Part shown: piece after piece, positions 35,443 to 44,379 of the stretch
How the letters are laid out: every line of letters starts with the position of its first letter
Numbering within the stretch: position 1 is the stretch's first letter
Source of the DNA: Paraburkholderia kururiensis
GTDB lineage: Bacteria; Pseudomonadota; Gammaproteobacteria; Burkholderiales; Burkholderiaceae
DNA: 64,000 nt
Direction: 5' to 3'
NCBI RefSeq assembly: GCF_034424375.1
Contig: NZ_CP139965.1
Location: 3,224,001 to 3,288,000 of the forward strand
Made by a program: the position numbers and the translations under genes
Notes under the pieces: model-generated
What the model was told of the DNA's origin: nothing
Database searches by the model: none
Seen by the model: the letters and a program-made list of their open reading frames with translations, nothing else

Positions 35443-37004
35443 TGCGCGTCTATGTTCCCCGCGATTCGTCGGCGCTCGCGCTGGGCGCCGACGCCATTGC
35501 CGCCGCCATCGTCCGCGAAGCCGCGGCGCGCGGCGTCGCCGTGGAGCTGGTGCGCAACGGATCGCGCGGCCTGCTCTATCTCGAACCGCTTGTGGAAGTC
35601 GACACGCCCCTCGGTCGCGTGGGCTACGCGAACGTCGAGGAAAGCGATGTCGGTTCCTTATTCGACACGGGTTTTCTGGAAGGTCGCGAACACGCGCGCC
35701 ACGTGGGCATCGTCGACGAGATCCCGTATCTGAAGCGTCAGCAGCGGCTCACGTTCGCGCGCATCGGCATTACGGACCCGCTCTCGCCCGAAGACTACGT
35801 CGCGCACGGCGGCCTCGACGGTCTGCGGCACGCGATTGCCATGACGCCCGCGGATGCCTGCGAAGCGCTCATCGAATCGGGCCTGCGCGGACGCGGTGGC
35901 GCCGCCTTCCCGGCCGGCATCAAATGGCGCACGGTGCTGGGCGCCCACGCCGACCAGAAGTACGTGGTCTGCAATGCCGACGAAGGCGACTCGGGCACCT
36001 TCTCGGACCGCCTCGTCATGGAAAGCGACCCCTTCGTGCTGATCGAAGGCATGACCATCGCCGGCGTCGTGACCGGCGCGACCATCGGCTACATCTACGT
36101 GCGCAGCGAGTATCCGCATTCCATCGCGGCGCTCGAAGCCGCCATCGAAAAAGCGCGCGCAGCGGGCTGGCTGGGCGAGAACGTGCTGGGCAGCGGCCGG
36201 CGTTTCGATCTCTATGTGGCCAAGGGCGCGGGCTCCTATGTGTGCGGCGAGGAAACCGCGCTGCTCGAATCGCTCGAAGGAAAGCGCGGCGTCGTGCGCG
36301 CCAAGCCGCCGCTGCCTGCGCTCGCGGGCCTGTTCGGCAAGCCGACCGTCATCAACAACGTCATCACGCTCGCCACGGTGCCCATCATCTTTGCGCGCGG
36401 CGCGGCGGCCTATCGCGACTACGGCATGGGCCGCTCGCGCGGCACGCTGCCGTTTCAACTCGCGGGCAACGTGCGCCAGGGCGGACTCGTCGAACTCGCG
36501 TTCGGCGTGACGCTGCGCGAACTGCTCTACGACTACGGCGACGGCACAGCAAGCGGCAGGCCGGCGCGCGCGGTGCAGGTGGGCGGGCCGCTCGGCACCT
36601 ATCTGCCCGAAAGCCAGTGGGACATCCCCGTCGATTACGAAGCCTATGCCGCCGTGGGCGCCGTGGTGGGCCACGGCGGGCTCGTCGTGCACGACGACAC
36701 GTCGAACCTCGCGGAACTCGCGCAATACGCCATGCACTTCTGCGCCATCGAATCGTGCGGCAAGTGCACCCCGTGCCGCATCGGTTCCACGCGCGGCGTC
36801 GAAGTCATTGCGCGCATCCGCAACGGCGACCGCTCGCCGAAGCAGGTCGAGCTGCTGCGCGATCTCTGCGACACGATGGTGTCAGGCTCGCTGTGCGCCA
36901 TGGGCGGCATGACGCCGTACCCGGTGCTCTCCGCACTCGAGCATTTCCCCGAAGATTTCGGTCTCGACACCGCGTCGCAGCGTCCCGCTGCGGCCGCGGC
37001 CTGA
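35439..37004 (+). CDS. fdsB: NAD+-dependent formate dehydrogenase, beta subunit
   Basis: The product is 521 residues. An N-terminal thioredoxin-like domain (about 1-110) is fused to a NuoF-type diaphorase. FMN/NADH-binding segments are GLRGRGGAAFPAGIKW, VCNADEGDSGTF and GAGSYVCGEETALLESLEGKRG; the [4Fe-4S] site is ESCGKCTPCRIGSTRG. It hands electrons from formate to NAD+. It overlaps fdsG by 4 bases and lies 14 bases before fdsA. Confidence 0.96.
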   Translation: MMRVYVPRDSSALALGADAIAAAIVREAAARGVAVELVRNGSRGLLYLEPLVEVDTPLGRVGYANVEESDVGSLFDTGFLEGREHARHVGIVDEIPYLKRQQRLTFARIGITDPLSPEDYVAHGGLDGLRHAIAMTPADACEALIESGLRGRGGAAFPAGIKWRTVLGAHADQKYVVCNADEGDSGTFSDRLVMESDPFVLIEGMTIAGVVTGATIGYIYVRSEYPHSIAALEAAIEKARAAGWLGENVLGSGRRFDLYVAKGAGSYVCGEETALLESLEGKRGVVRAKPPLPALAGLFGKPTVINNVITLATVPIIFARGAAAYRDYGMGRSRGTLPFQLAGNVRQGGLVELAFGVTLRELLYDYGDGTASGRPARAVQVGGPLGTYLPESQWDIPVDYEAYAAVGAVVGHGGLVVHDDTSNLAELAQYAMHFCAIESCGKCTPCRIGSTRGVEVIARIRNGDRSPKQVELLRDLCDTMVSGSLCAMGGMTPYPVLSALEHFPEDFGLDTASQRPAAAAA

Positions 37005-37018
37005 CGATGGAGACAAGG

Positions 37019-40000
37019 ATGTCAGACGCGCTCAATTCCAGCACGGGCGGTTGCGGTTCAGGCAACTGCAGTTGCAAGTCGCAGGCGCAGCAACGCGCCG
37101 CCCGCAATCCGTTCGACGACACCGACTACGGCACGCCGCTGCGCCATGCCGACGTGGACGTGACGATCGAGATCGACGGCAAGAGCGTCACGGTGCCGGC
37201 GGGCACCTCGGTGATGCGTGCCTCGATCGAAGCGGGCATCAACGTACCGAAGCTCTGCGCCACCGATTCGCTCGAACCGTTCGGCTCATGCCGCCTGTGC
37301 CTCGTCGAAATCGAAGGCCGGCGCGGCTATCCGGCTTCGTGCACGACGCCCGTCGAAGCGGGCATGAAGGTGCGCACGCAAACCGACCGTTTGCAGAAGC
37401 TGCGCCGCAACGTGATGGAGCTTTACATCTCCGATCACCCGCTCGACTGCCTCACGTGTCCCGCGAACGGCGACTGCGAACTGCAGGACATGGCAGGCGT
37501 GACGGGCCTGCGCGAAGTGCGCTACGGCTTCGACGGCGCGAACCATCTGCGCGACACGAAAGACGAATCGAACCCGTACTTCACCTACGATCCGTCGAAG
37601 TGCATCGTCTGCAACCGCTGCGTGCGCGCGTGCGAAGAGACGCAAGGCACGTTCGCGCTCACCATTGCGGGCCGCGGCTTCGAGTCGCGCGTGGCGGCAA
37701 GCGAGAACCAGCCGTTCATGGACTCCGAATGCGTGTCGTGCGGCGCGTGCGTAGCTGCCTGCCCCACCGCGACGCTGCAGGAAAAGAGCGTGACGCTGCT
37801 GGGCCAGGGGGAGCATTCGGTCATCACCACCTGCGCGTATTGCGGCGTGGGCTGCTCCTTCAAGGCCGAGATGAAGGGCTCGCAGGTCGTGCGCATGGTG
37901 CCGTACAAGAACGGCGAGGCCAACGAAGGCCACGCCTGCGTGAAAGGCCGCTTCGCCTGGGGCTACGCCACGCACAAGGACCGCATCACGAAGCCGATGA
38001 TCCGCGCGAAGATCACGGACCCGTGGCGCGAAGTCAGCTGGGACGAAGCGATCCGCTACGCGGCCTCGGAATTCCGCCGCATTCAGGACAAGCACGGCCG
38101 CGACTCGATTGGCGGCATCACGTCTTCGCGTTGCACGAACGAGGAAACGTATCTCGTGCAGAAGCTCGTGCGCGCCGCGTTCGGCAACAACAACGTGGAC
38201 ACTTGCGCGCGCGTCTGCCACTCGCCTACCGGCTATGGCCTCAAGACGACGCTCGGCGAATCGGCGGGCACGCAGACCTTCGCCTCGGTCGAGCGCGCGG
38301 ACGTGATCGTCGTGATCGGCGCGAATCCCACCGACGGCCACCCCGTCTTCGGCTCGCGCCTGAAGCGCCGCGTGCGCGAAGGCGCGAAGCTCGTCGTGAT
38401 CGACCCGCGCCGCATCGACATCGTCGATACGGCGCACGTGAAGGCCTCGTATCACCTGCAACTGCGCCCCGGCACCAACGTCGCCATCGTCAATGCGCTC
38501 GCGCATGTGATCGTGACCGAAGGGTTGCTCAACGAAGCCTTCGTCGCCGAACGCTGCGAGCCGCGCGCGTTCGACCAGTGGCGCGCGTTCGTCGCGCTGC
38601 CGGAAAACTCGCCGGAAGCCACGGCCGACGTTACCGGCGTGCCCGCCGAACAGGTGCGCGAAGCGGCGCGACTCTACGCGCGCGGCGGCAGCGCGCCCGG
38701 CATGCCCGCGGGACGCTCGGCCATCTACTACGGCCTCGGCGTCACGGAGCACGCGCAAGGCTCCACGATGGTGATGGGCATTGCGAACCTCGCGATGGCC
38801 ACGGGCAACATCGGCCGTGAAGGCGTGGGCGTGAATCCGCTGCGCGGCCAGAACAACGTGCAGGGCTCGTGCGACATGGGCTCGTTCCCGCACGAACTGC
38901 CGGGCTATCGCCACATCGGCGACGAAAAGGTGCGCGCATTGTTCGAGGACGCCTGGAACGTCACGCTGCAGCCCGAACCCGGTCTGCGCATTCCGAACAT
39001 GTTCGATGCCGCGCTGGACGGCAGCTTCAAGGGCCTCTACTGCCAGGGCGAAGACATCGTGCAGTCGGACCCAAACACGCAGCACGTGGCGGCGGCGCTC
39101 TCGTCGATGGAATGCATCGTCGTGCAGGACATCTTCCTCAACGAGACGGCCAAGTACGCGCACGTGTTCCTGCCGGGTTCGTCGTTCCTCGAAAAGGACG
39201 GTACGTTCACCAACGCCGAGCGCCGCATCTCGCGCGTGCGCAAGGTGATGCCGCCGCTCGCAGGCTACGCGGACTGGGAAGTGACGCTGCTGCTCTCGCG
39301 CGCCCTCGGCTACGAAATGGACTACGCGAACCCATCCGAAATCATGGACGAGATCGCGGCACTCACGCCCACGTTCCACGGCGTCTCGTACGAAAAGCTC
39401 GACCAGTTCGGCAGCATCCAATGGCCGTGCAACGAGGAAGCGCCCGAAGGCACGCCCACCATGCACGTCGATACGTTCGTGCGCGGCAAGGGCCGCTTCG
39501 TCATCACGAAGTTCATCGCCTCGCCGGAAAAGGTCACGCGCAAGTACCCGCTGCTGCTCACCACGGGGCGCATCCTCACGCAATACAACGTGGGCGCGCA
39601 AACCCGTCGTACCGAGAATTCGCGCTGGCACGACGAAGACCGTCTCGAGATCCATCCGCACGACGCCGAGGAGCGCGGCATTCGCCACGACGACTGGGTG
39701 GGCATCGAATCGCGCGCGGGGCAAACTGTGCTGCGTGCGAAGGTGACCGACCGCGTGCAGCCGGGCGTGGTCTACACCACGTTCCACTTCCCCGAGTCGG
39801 GCGCGAACGTGATCACCACGGACAGCTCCGACTGGGCCACCAACTGCCCCGAGTACAAGGTGACCGCGGTGCAGGTAAGTCTCGTGCAGCAGCCGTCGCA
39901 GTGGCAGCGCGACTACTCGCGCTTCAACGCCGAACAGCTCGAACTGTTGCGGCAGCGAAGCGCGGCGGGTGCGACCGAATCCGTGACCGCAGGGAAGTGA
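37019..40000 (+). CDS. fdsA: NAD+-dependent formate dehydrogenase, molybdenum catalytic subunit
   Basis: The product is 993 residues from the ATG at 37019, with GGAG six bases before it. Cofactor sites run in order: [2Fe-2S] C80/C91/C94/C108; a His-Cys3 [4Fe-4S] H140/C144/C147/C153; two ferredoxin-type [4Fe-4S] clusters C195-C205 and C238-C248; and the bis-MGD domain [4Fe-4S] C272/C275/C279/C307. The active-site residue is C400 followed by H401, a cysteine form rather than selenocysteine. It oxidises formate to CO2 in the cytosol, and related enzymes also reduce CO2. A GGCGSGNCSC stretch at the N-terminus is unusual, adding four clustered Cys of unknown use. Confidence 0.97.
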   Translation: MSDALNSSTGGCGSGNCSCKSQAQQRAARNPFDDTDYGTPLRHADVDVTIEIDGKSVTVPAGTSVMRASIEAGINVPKLCATDSLEPFGSCRLCLVEIEGRRGYPASCTTPVEAGMKVRTQTDRLQKLRRNVMELYISDHPLDCLTCPANGDCELQDMAGVTGLREVRYGFDGANHLRDTKDESNPYFTYDPSKCIVCNRCVRACEETQGTFALTIAGRGFESRVAASENQPFMDSECVSCGACVAACPTATLQEKSVTLLGQGEHSVITTCAYCGVGCSFKAEMKGSQVVRMVPYKNGEANEGHACVKGRFAWGYATHKDRITKPMIRAKITDPWREVSWDEAIRYAASEFRRIQDKHGRDSIGGITSSRCTNEETYLVQKLVRAAFGNNNVDTCARVCHSPTGYGLKTTLGESAGTQTFASVERADVIVVIGANPTDGHPVFGSRLKRRVREGAKLVVIDPRRIDIVDTAHVKASYHLQLRPGTNVAIVNALAHVIVTEGLLNEAFVAERCEPRAFDQWRAFVALPENSPEATADVTGVPAEQVREAARLYARGGSAPGMPAGRSAIYYGLGVTEHAQGSTMVMGIANLAMATGNIGREGVGVNPLRGQNNVQGSCDMGSFPHELPGYRHIGDEKVRALFEDAWNVTLQPEPGLRIPNMFDAALDGSFKGLYCQGEDIVQSDPNTQHVAAALSSMECIVVQDIFLNETAKYAHVFLPGSSFLEKDGTFTNAERRISRVRKVMPPLAGYADWEVTLLLSRALGYEMDYANPSEIMDEIAALTPTFHGVSYEKLDQFGSIQWPCNEEAPEGTPTMHVDTFVRGKGRFVITKFIASPEKVTRKYPLLLTTGRILTQYNVGAQTRRTENSRWHDEDRLEIHPHDAEERGIRHDDWVGIESRAGQTVLRAKVTDRVQPGVVYTTFHFPESGANVITTDSSDWATNCPEYKVTAVQVSLVQQPSQWQRDYSRFNAEQLELLRQRSAAGATESVTAGK

Positions 40001-40004
40001 CGCA

Positions 40005-40238
40005 ATGGATCAACATCACCTGATCGAGATGGCGAACCAGATCGGCGGCTTTTTCGAATCGATGCCGGATCGCGAAGAAGCCACGGCGGGCGTTGCCGAT
40101 CACATTCGCCGTTTCTGGGAGCCGCGTATGCGGCGCGCGCTGTACGCGGCTTTCGATACCGGCACGCCGGGCATATCGGAGATCGTGAGCAACGCGCTCA
40201 CGAAGTATCGCGAGCAGTTGACGCCCGTCGCGGCGTGA
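40005..40238 (+). CDS. fdsD: Formate dehydrogenase delta subunit
   Basis: The product is 77 residues with the FdsD-family core MANQIGGFFESMPDREEA and FWEPRMRRALYAAFD. It is a small accessory subunit of FdsGBA-type enzymes, needed for activity in related bacteria. It begins 4 bases after fdsA. No FdhD-type fdsC lies between them, unlike the Cupriavidus operon. Confidence 0.93.
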   Translation: MDQHHLIEMANQIGGFFESMPDREEATAGVADHIRRFWEPRMRRALYAAFDTGTPGISEIVSNALTKYREQLTPVAA

Positions 40239-40286
40239 GAGAACGCCGGGTCCGCAGTGACGGCGTGTGGTGCGACGTCGTGCAGT

Positions 40287-40305
40287 GGCTGACGCGAAGT
40301 CAGCC
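40287..40305. other. Hairpin at the fdsD/monooxygenase convergence
   Basis: A perfect 7-bp stem GGCTGAC/GTCAGCC with a GCGAA loop overlaps the monooxygenase stop codon. It has no T-run, so it may act with a factor or only protect the 3' ends. Confidence 0.35.
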
Positions 40306-42066
40306 CTGCGCAGCCGCGCCGGCGTCGTCCGCGCCGCGCACAAACCAGGCCTCGCAGTGGCGCAGCAGCGCATTGAGGTCGGACGCGGGGCGCCCACGCG
40401 CCGCGATGTAGCCGTCCGGCCGCACGAGGTAGAACGCCGGCCGCGTGCGGCCATACGCTTCCACGAGCGGTGCCGCGCCCTCGCCTTCGGTGTCGGTCAC
40501 GCGCCAGACGCGCACGGCCTCGCCAAGCAGCGACTCCACGGCCGAGACAAGACGCGCGAGGTCGTCTTTGTTTCCGTCGCCATTCGCGGTTGCCGCGAGC
40601 GTCACGCGTTCGTCGATGGCAAGCGGTGCGTGCGCCGCGTCAGCGGCTACATCCATCGCTTCCGCCTCGCGCTCTTCGAGCACGAACAGCGAAAAGCAGC
40701 CGGGATCGTGCAGATCGAAGATGCAGCCCTTACCGGGCGCCTTGCCTAACGGACCGTCAATCACGTGAACGAGCGCGTCGGGGGCTCGTTCGCCGGCTCG
40801 CGGCCCTCCATCGAGCACGCGTTCCAGCGTGAGCGGGCTGCGCCGGTACTGAATCGCAAGCTCGCTGACCGTGGCGCGCGCCGCGTCGCGCAGCGGTCCG
40901 AACGCGGCGAGCAGCGGCATCACGCGCTCGCGCAGCAGCTTGAGCGGCCCGTGCTCGGCGCCCACCAGTTGCGTGACGAAACTGGTTTGCCGCAGCACGT
41001 CACGCTCGATGGGATGCCGCTCCATGTGATAAGTGTCGAGCAGGCGGTCCGGTGCGCCGTGGGCCAGCACACGCGCAATCTTCCAGCCCACATTGAACGC
41101 CTCCTGAATGCCCGTATTCATGCCCTGCGCGCCCGCCGGACTGTGCACGTGCGCGGCGTCGCCGGCAAGAAACACGCGGTCCACGCGCAGTTGTTCCACC
41201 ATGCGGCTGTTGATGTGGAAGTACGAGGACCACGAGAGTTCGGAGAGCCTCACCACGTGATGCACACGCCGTTCGACCACGTCGCGGCATTCGTCGAGAG
41301 AAGGCGCAGCGGGGCTCGCGGCAGTCGATACGTGCACCTCGGCATGCTCGCTCTCCCCAGCGGGCATCGCAGCCGGTGTGTGATCGGCGATCAACCGGTA
41401 CCAGCCCTTGCCGAGCGGAAAGAGTCCAGCCAGGCCTTCGCCGGACGCGAAGAGGTGAAACTCGTCGTCGGGCCATTCCGTTTCGGCGTTCACGTCGGCG
41501 AGCAGGAACGTCTGCTCGAAAGCCTTGCCCATGAAGCTCATGCCGAGCCGATGCCGAATCGTGCTGTGCGCGCCGTCCGCTGCGACGAGATACGAAGGCC
41601 GCAGCGTTTCGGTATGCCCGTCGGCCCGTCGTAACGTGGCGTGCACGCCGGCCGATCCCTGCGAAAACTCGACGAGTTCCACGCCGCGCTCCACCTTCAC
41701 GCCGAACGACTCCAGGTGCGTGGCGAGGATGCGCTCCGTCACCGTCTGGTCCAGAAAGAGCAGGTACGGATAGCGCGTCTGCAACGGGTCAAAATCGAGC
41801 CGCGCGCGGCGTTGCCCGTTCGAGTAGAGGTTGGCCACGCGCGCACGATGGCCCAGTTCGAGAAACGGCTCGACCACGCGATGCTGCTCGAAGAGTTCGA
41901 GCGTGCGGGCCTGAATGCCGATGGCGCGGGAATGCCGGGCCGGCTCGGGCGCGCGGTCGATCAGGCGCACGGGAATGTGCGCGCGCGCAAGGCTCATCGC
42001 TGCGGCGAGCCCTGTCGGGCCGGCGCCGACGACGAGCACCGGGTGCAGGTCAGAAACGGCTGCCAT
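40300..42066 (-). CDS. FAD-dependent aromatic hydroxylase-type monooxygenase
   Basis: The product is 588 residues. The FAD dinucleotide motif VGAGPTGLAAAMSLARA is at the N-terminus, and the second FAD motif is FLAGDAAHVHSPAGAQGMNTGIQEA (about residue 290), as in PheA/TfdB-type flavin hydroxylases. A thioredoxin-like C-terminal domain is suggested by the length and by FYLVRPDGYIAARG near the end. It probably hydroxylates a phenolic or polyketide ring with NAD(P)H. No ring-cleavage or transporter gene lies beside it, so the substrate is unknown. Confidence 0.88.
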   Translation of the reverse strand: MAAVSDLHPVLVVGAGPTGLAAAMSLARAHIPVRLIDRAPEPARHSRAIGIQARTLELFEQHRVVEPFLELGHRARVANLYSNGQRRARLDFDPLQTRYPYLLFLDQTVTERILATHLESFGVKVERGVELVEFSQGSAGVHATLRRADGHTETLRPSYLVAADGAHSTIRHRLGMSFMGKAFEQTFLLADVNAETEWPDDEFHLFASGEGLAGLFPLGKGWYRLIADHTPAAMPAGESEHAEVHVSTAASPAAPSLDECRDVVERRVHHVVRLSELSWSSYFHINSRMVEQLRVDRVFLAGDAAHVHSPAGAQGMNTGIQEAFNVGWKIARVLAHGAPDRLLDTYHMERHPIERDVLRQTSFVTQLVGAEHGPLKLLRERVMPLLAAFGPLRDAARATVSELAIQYRRSPLTLERVLDGGPRAGERAPDALVHVIDGPLGKAPGKGCIFDLHDPGCFSLFVLEEREAEAMDVAADAAHAPLAIDERVTLAATANGDGNKDDLARLVSAVESLLGEAVRVWRVTDTEGEGAAPLVEAYGRTRPAFYLVRPDGYIAARGRPASDLNALLRHCEAWFVRGADDAGAAAQG

Positions 42067-42268
42067 GCATCGAACCTCCGAAGGTCGACATGCCGGTTAG
42101 TGTACGCCGCCCCATTTCGCTGTCGCTCACAACTTCGCGTGACACGTTCGCGCGGCGACCATCCGGTGGCACCTCAAATCGCAGTGCATCAAATTAGGGG
42201 CCCGTAGGACGCTCCGGCGAATGTGGGAAAATGCGGCGTTTTGTTTTTGCAGGCCTCCCGCGACCGTC

Positions 42269-44182
42269 ATGGAACAGGTTTTTGCCCGCGCCTACGCGGC
42301 CCATCGCGACGGCCGGCTCGACGATGCCGAGCGCGGCTACCGCGCGACGCTCGACGCCAACCCCGTGCACGTCGATGCGCTGCATCTGCTCGGCGTGCTG
42401 CGTCACCAGCAGGGTCAGCATGCCGAGGCAGCCGACCTCGTGGGCCGCGCCGTCGACCTGCGCCCCGAAGACGCTGCACTGCAACTGAACCTCGGCAACG
42501 CGCTGAAGGCGATGGGGCAGCTCGATCGCGCCATCGAACGCTTTCGCAACGCCCTCACGCTTGCCCCGACTTTCGCGCTCGCCCACTACAACCTCGGCAA
42601 TGCCTACGCGGCGCTGGGCCGCCACGAAGACGCGGCGCACGCGTTCGATCGCGCGCTGCGGCTGCAACCGGACGATGCCTCGGCCAGCAACAACCTCGGC
42701 AACGCGCTGCATGCGCTCGGGCGTCACGAGGAAGCGATCGAAGCGTTCACACGCACGCTCGCCCTGCGCCCCCGGCATGCGGGCGCGCACAACAACCTGG
42801 GCATGGCCCTCAACGCGCTGGGACGCACCGACGAAGCCTTGCAGCACTTCCGTGAGGCGCTCGCGGTGGAGCCGCAATTCACGGCGGCCCAATTCAACCT
42901 GGGCAATACGCTGGATGCGCTCGGTCGCCACGAAGAGGCCATCGACGCCTTCGAAACCGTTCTCGCGCAGCAACCGTACCTGCCCCCCGCGCTCTTCGCG
43001 CTCGGCAATGCGCTCGCGGGGCTGGGCCGGCACGAAGAAGCGGTGGCCCGCTTCGAGCGCGCCATCGGGCACGATCCGAAATTCGCGCTCGCGTGGCTTG
43101 CGCTCGGCACGGCCCACCATGCGCTCGGCCGGCATGCGGCGGCCTTGCGGGCGTTCGATGAAGCGTTGCGCCTGCGCCCCGATCTCGCTGCCGCCCACCT
43201 GAACCGCGCGCTCACGTGGCTCACGCTGCGCGACTTCGCACGCGGCCTGCCCGAATACGAATGGCGGCTCGATGCGCTCGCGCACAGCGAATTCGCCATC
43301 GGCCCATCGGCAGCGGGCATGGCACACACCTCACCGCGCACGCCGCCCCTGCCGCGCTGGCAAGGCGAGCCGGCGGCGGGCCGCACGCTGCTGATTCAGG
43401 CCGAACAGGGTTTCGGCGACACACTGCAGTTCGTGCGCTTCATTCCGCTCGTGGCGCAGCGCGTGGGACGCATCGTGCTCGAAGTTCAGCCGGAACTGGT
43501 GCCGCTGATCGCGCCGGCAGCCGAAGCCTGGCGCATCACGCTCGTCGCACGCAACGCCGATGGATCGCAAGGCGGCGCGCGGTCCGCAGCGGACCTGCAC
43601 TGTCCGCTGCTCAGCCTGCCGCTCACGCTCGGCGTAACGTTCGACACGATTCCTTCACGCGCCCCCTACCTCGCGCCGCCGGCCGCGTATCGGCGCAAGT
43701 GGCGCGGCTCGCTGGGAGGTCAGGCGAAGCGCAAGATCGGGCTCGCGTGGTCGGGGCGCATCCAGAAACACGAGAACCGTTCGATGCCGCTCGCCGCGCT
43801 GGAGCCGCTCTTCGCGCTTCAAGACATCGACTGGCTCGTGCTGCAACCTGAACTGGGCGCGGCGGAACAGGCCGCACTCGACGCTCATCCGCGCGCCGGC
43901 ACGATACACCGCATCGGTCACCGCATTGCGGACTTCGCGGATACGGCCGCCATCGTCGAGCGGCTCGATGCCGTGGTCACCATCGACACGTCGATTGCGC
44001 ACCTGGCCGGCGCGCTCGGCAAACCGCTCTGGGTGATGCTGCCGTTCGCCGCCGACTGGCGCTGGTTCGCGGGCACCGACGAGAGCCCCTGGTACCCGAC
44101 GGCTACGCTCGTGCGCCAGCCGCAGCCGGGAGATTGGGCGAGCGTCGTGGAGCGCGTGGCGGCGGCGCTGCGCGAAGCGTAG
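42269..44182 (+). CDS. TPR protein with glycosyltransferase-like C-terminal domain
   Basis: The product is 637 residues from the ATG at 42269. About residues 1-340 form some ten tetratricopeptide repeats with the pattern LG-EEA-AF-ALxLxP (e.g. LGNAYAALGRHEDAAHAFDRAL). Residues about 370-637 contain LLIQAEQGFGDTLQFVRF, GLAWSGRIQKHENRSMPL and VVTIDTSIAHLAGALGKPLWVML, the pattern of GT9/GT41-related domains in bacterial TPR-glycosyltransferase fusions. An N-terminal signal is absent, so it acts in the cytosol. It may glycosylate proteins or cell-surface components; acceptor and donor are unknown. Confidence 0.85.
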   Translation: MEQVFARAYAAHRDGRLDDAERGYRATLDANPVHVDALHLLGVLRHQQGQHAEAADLVGRAVDLRPEDAALQLNLGNALKAMGQLDRAIERFRNALTLAPTFALAHYNLGNAYAALGRHEDAAHAFDRALRLQPDDASASNNLGNALHALGRHEEAIEAFTRTLALRPRHAGAHNNLGMALNALGRTDEALQHFREALAVEPQFTAAQFNLGNTLDALGRHEEAIDAFETVLAQQPYLPPALFALGNALAGLGRHEEAVARFERAIGHDPKFALAWLALGTAHHALGRHAAALRAFDEALRLRPDLAAAHLNRALTWLTLRDFARGLPEYEWRLDALAHSEFAIGPSAAGMAHTSPRTPPLPRWQGEPAAGRTLLIQAEQGFGDTLQFVRFIPLVAQRVGRIVLEVQPELVPLIAPAAEAWRITLVARNADGSQGGARSAADLHCPLLSLPLTLGVTFDTIPSRAPYLAPPAAYRRKWRGSLGGQAKRKIGLAWSGRIQKHENRSMPLAALEPLFALQDIDWLVLQPELGAAEQAALDAHPRAGTIHRIGHRIADFADTAAIVERLDAVVTIDTSIAHLAGALGKPLWVMLPFAADWRWFAGTDESPWYPTATLVRQPQPGDWASVVERVAAALREA

Positions 44183-44248
44183 CGTAGCGGTCTCCTGCCT
44201 TGCCCACCGATCACGCCTGAACGCAAGCGCAAGGCGCCGCAAAAACAC

Positions 44249-44285
44249 ACAGCCCCGCACTCGCCAATCGCGAGTGCGGGGCTGT
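44249..44285. terminator. Bidirectional terminator between TPR gene and MFS gene
   Basis: A perfect 15-bp stem (44249-44263 with 44271-44285) and a 7-base loop lie between two convergent genes. On the reverse strand it is followed by GTGTTTTT; on the forward strand by a short T-poor tail. Confidence 0.75.
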
Positions 44286-44379
44286 TGCTTGAGAACCGTG
44301 CGGCTTTGACTGCTATATCGCGTCGCGGCCTCTTACCACCGCGCCTGAACATCCACGGCGCAGCCGGCCAGCACACCGT

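Noticed and set aside
35369..37018. Open frame extending fdsA upstream to give 1543 residues
   Set aside because: The upstream 550 residues are an Arg-rich out-of-frame reading of fdsB. FdsA starts at 37019 with its own ribosome-binding site.
37286..39787. 833-residue reverse frame opposite fdsA
   Set aside because: Shadow of a strongly supported gene; no domain recognisable and no start signal.
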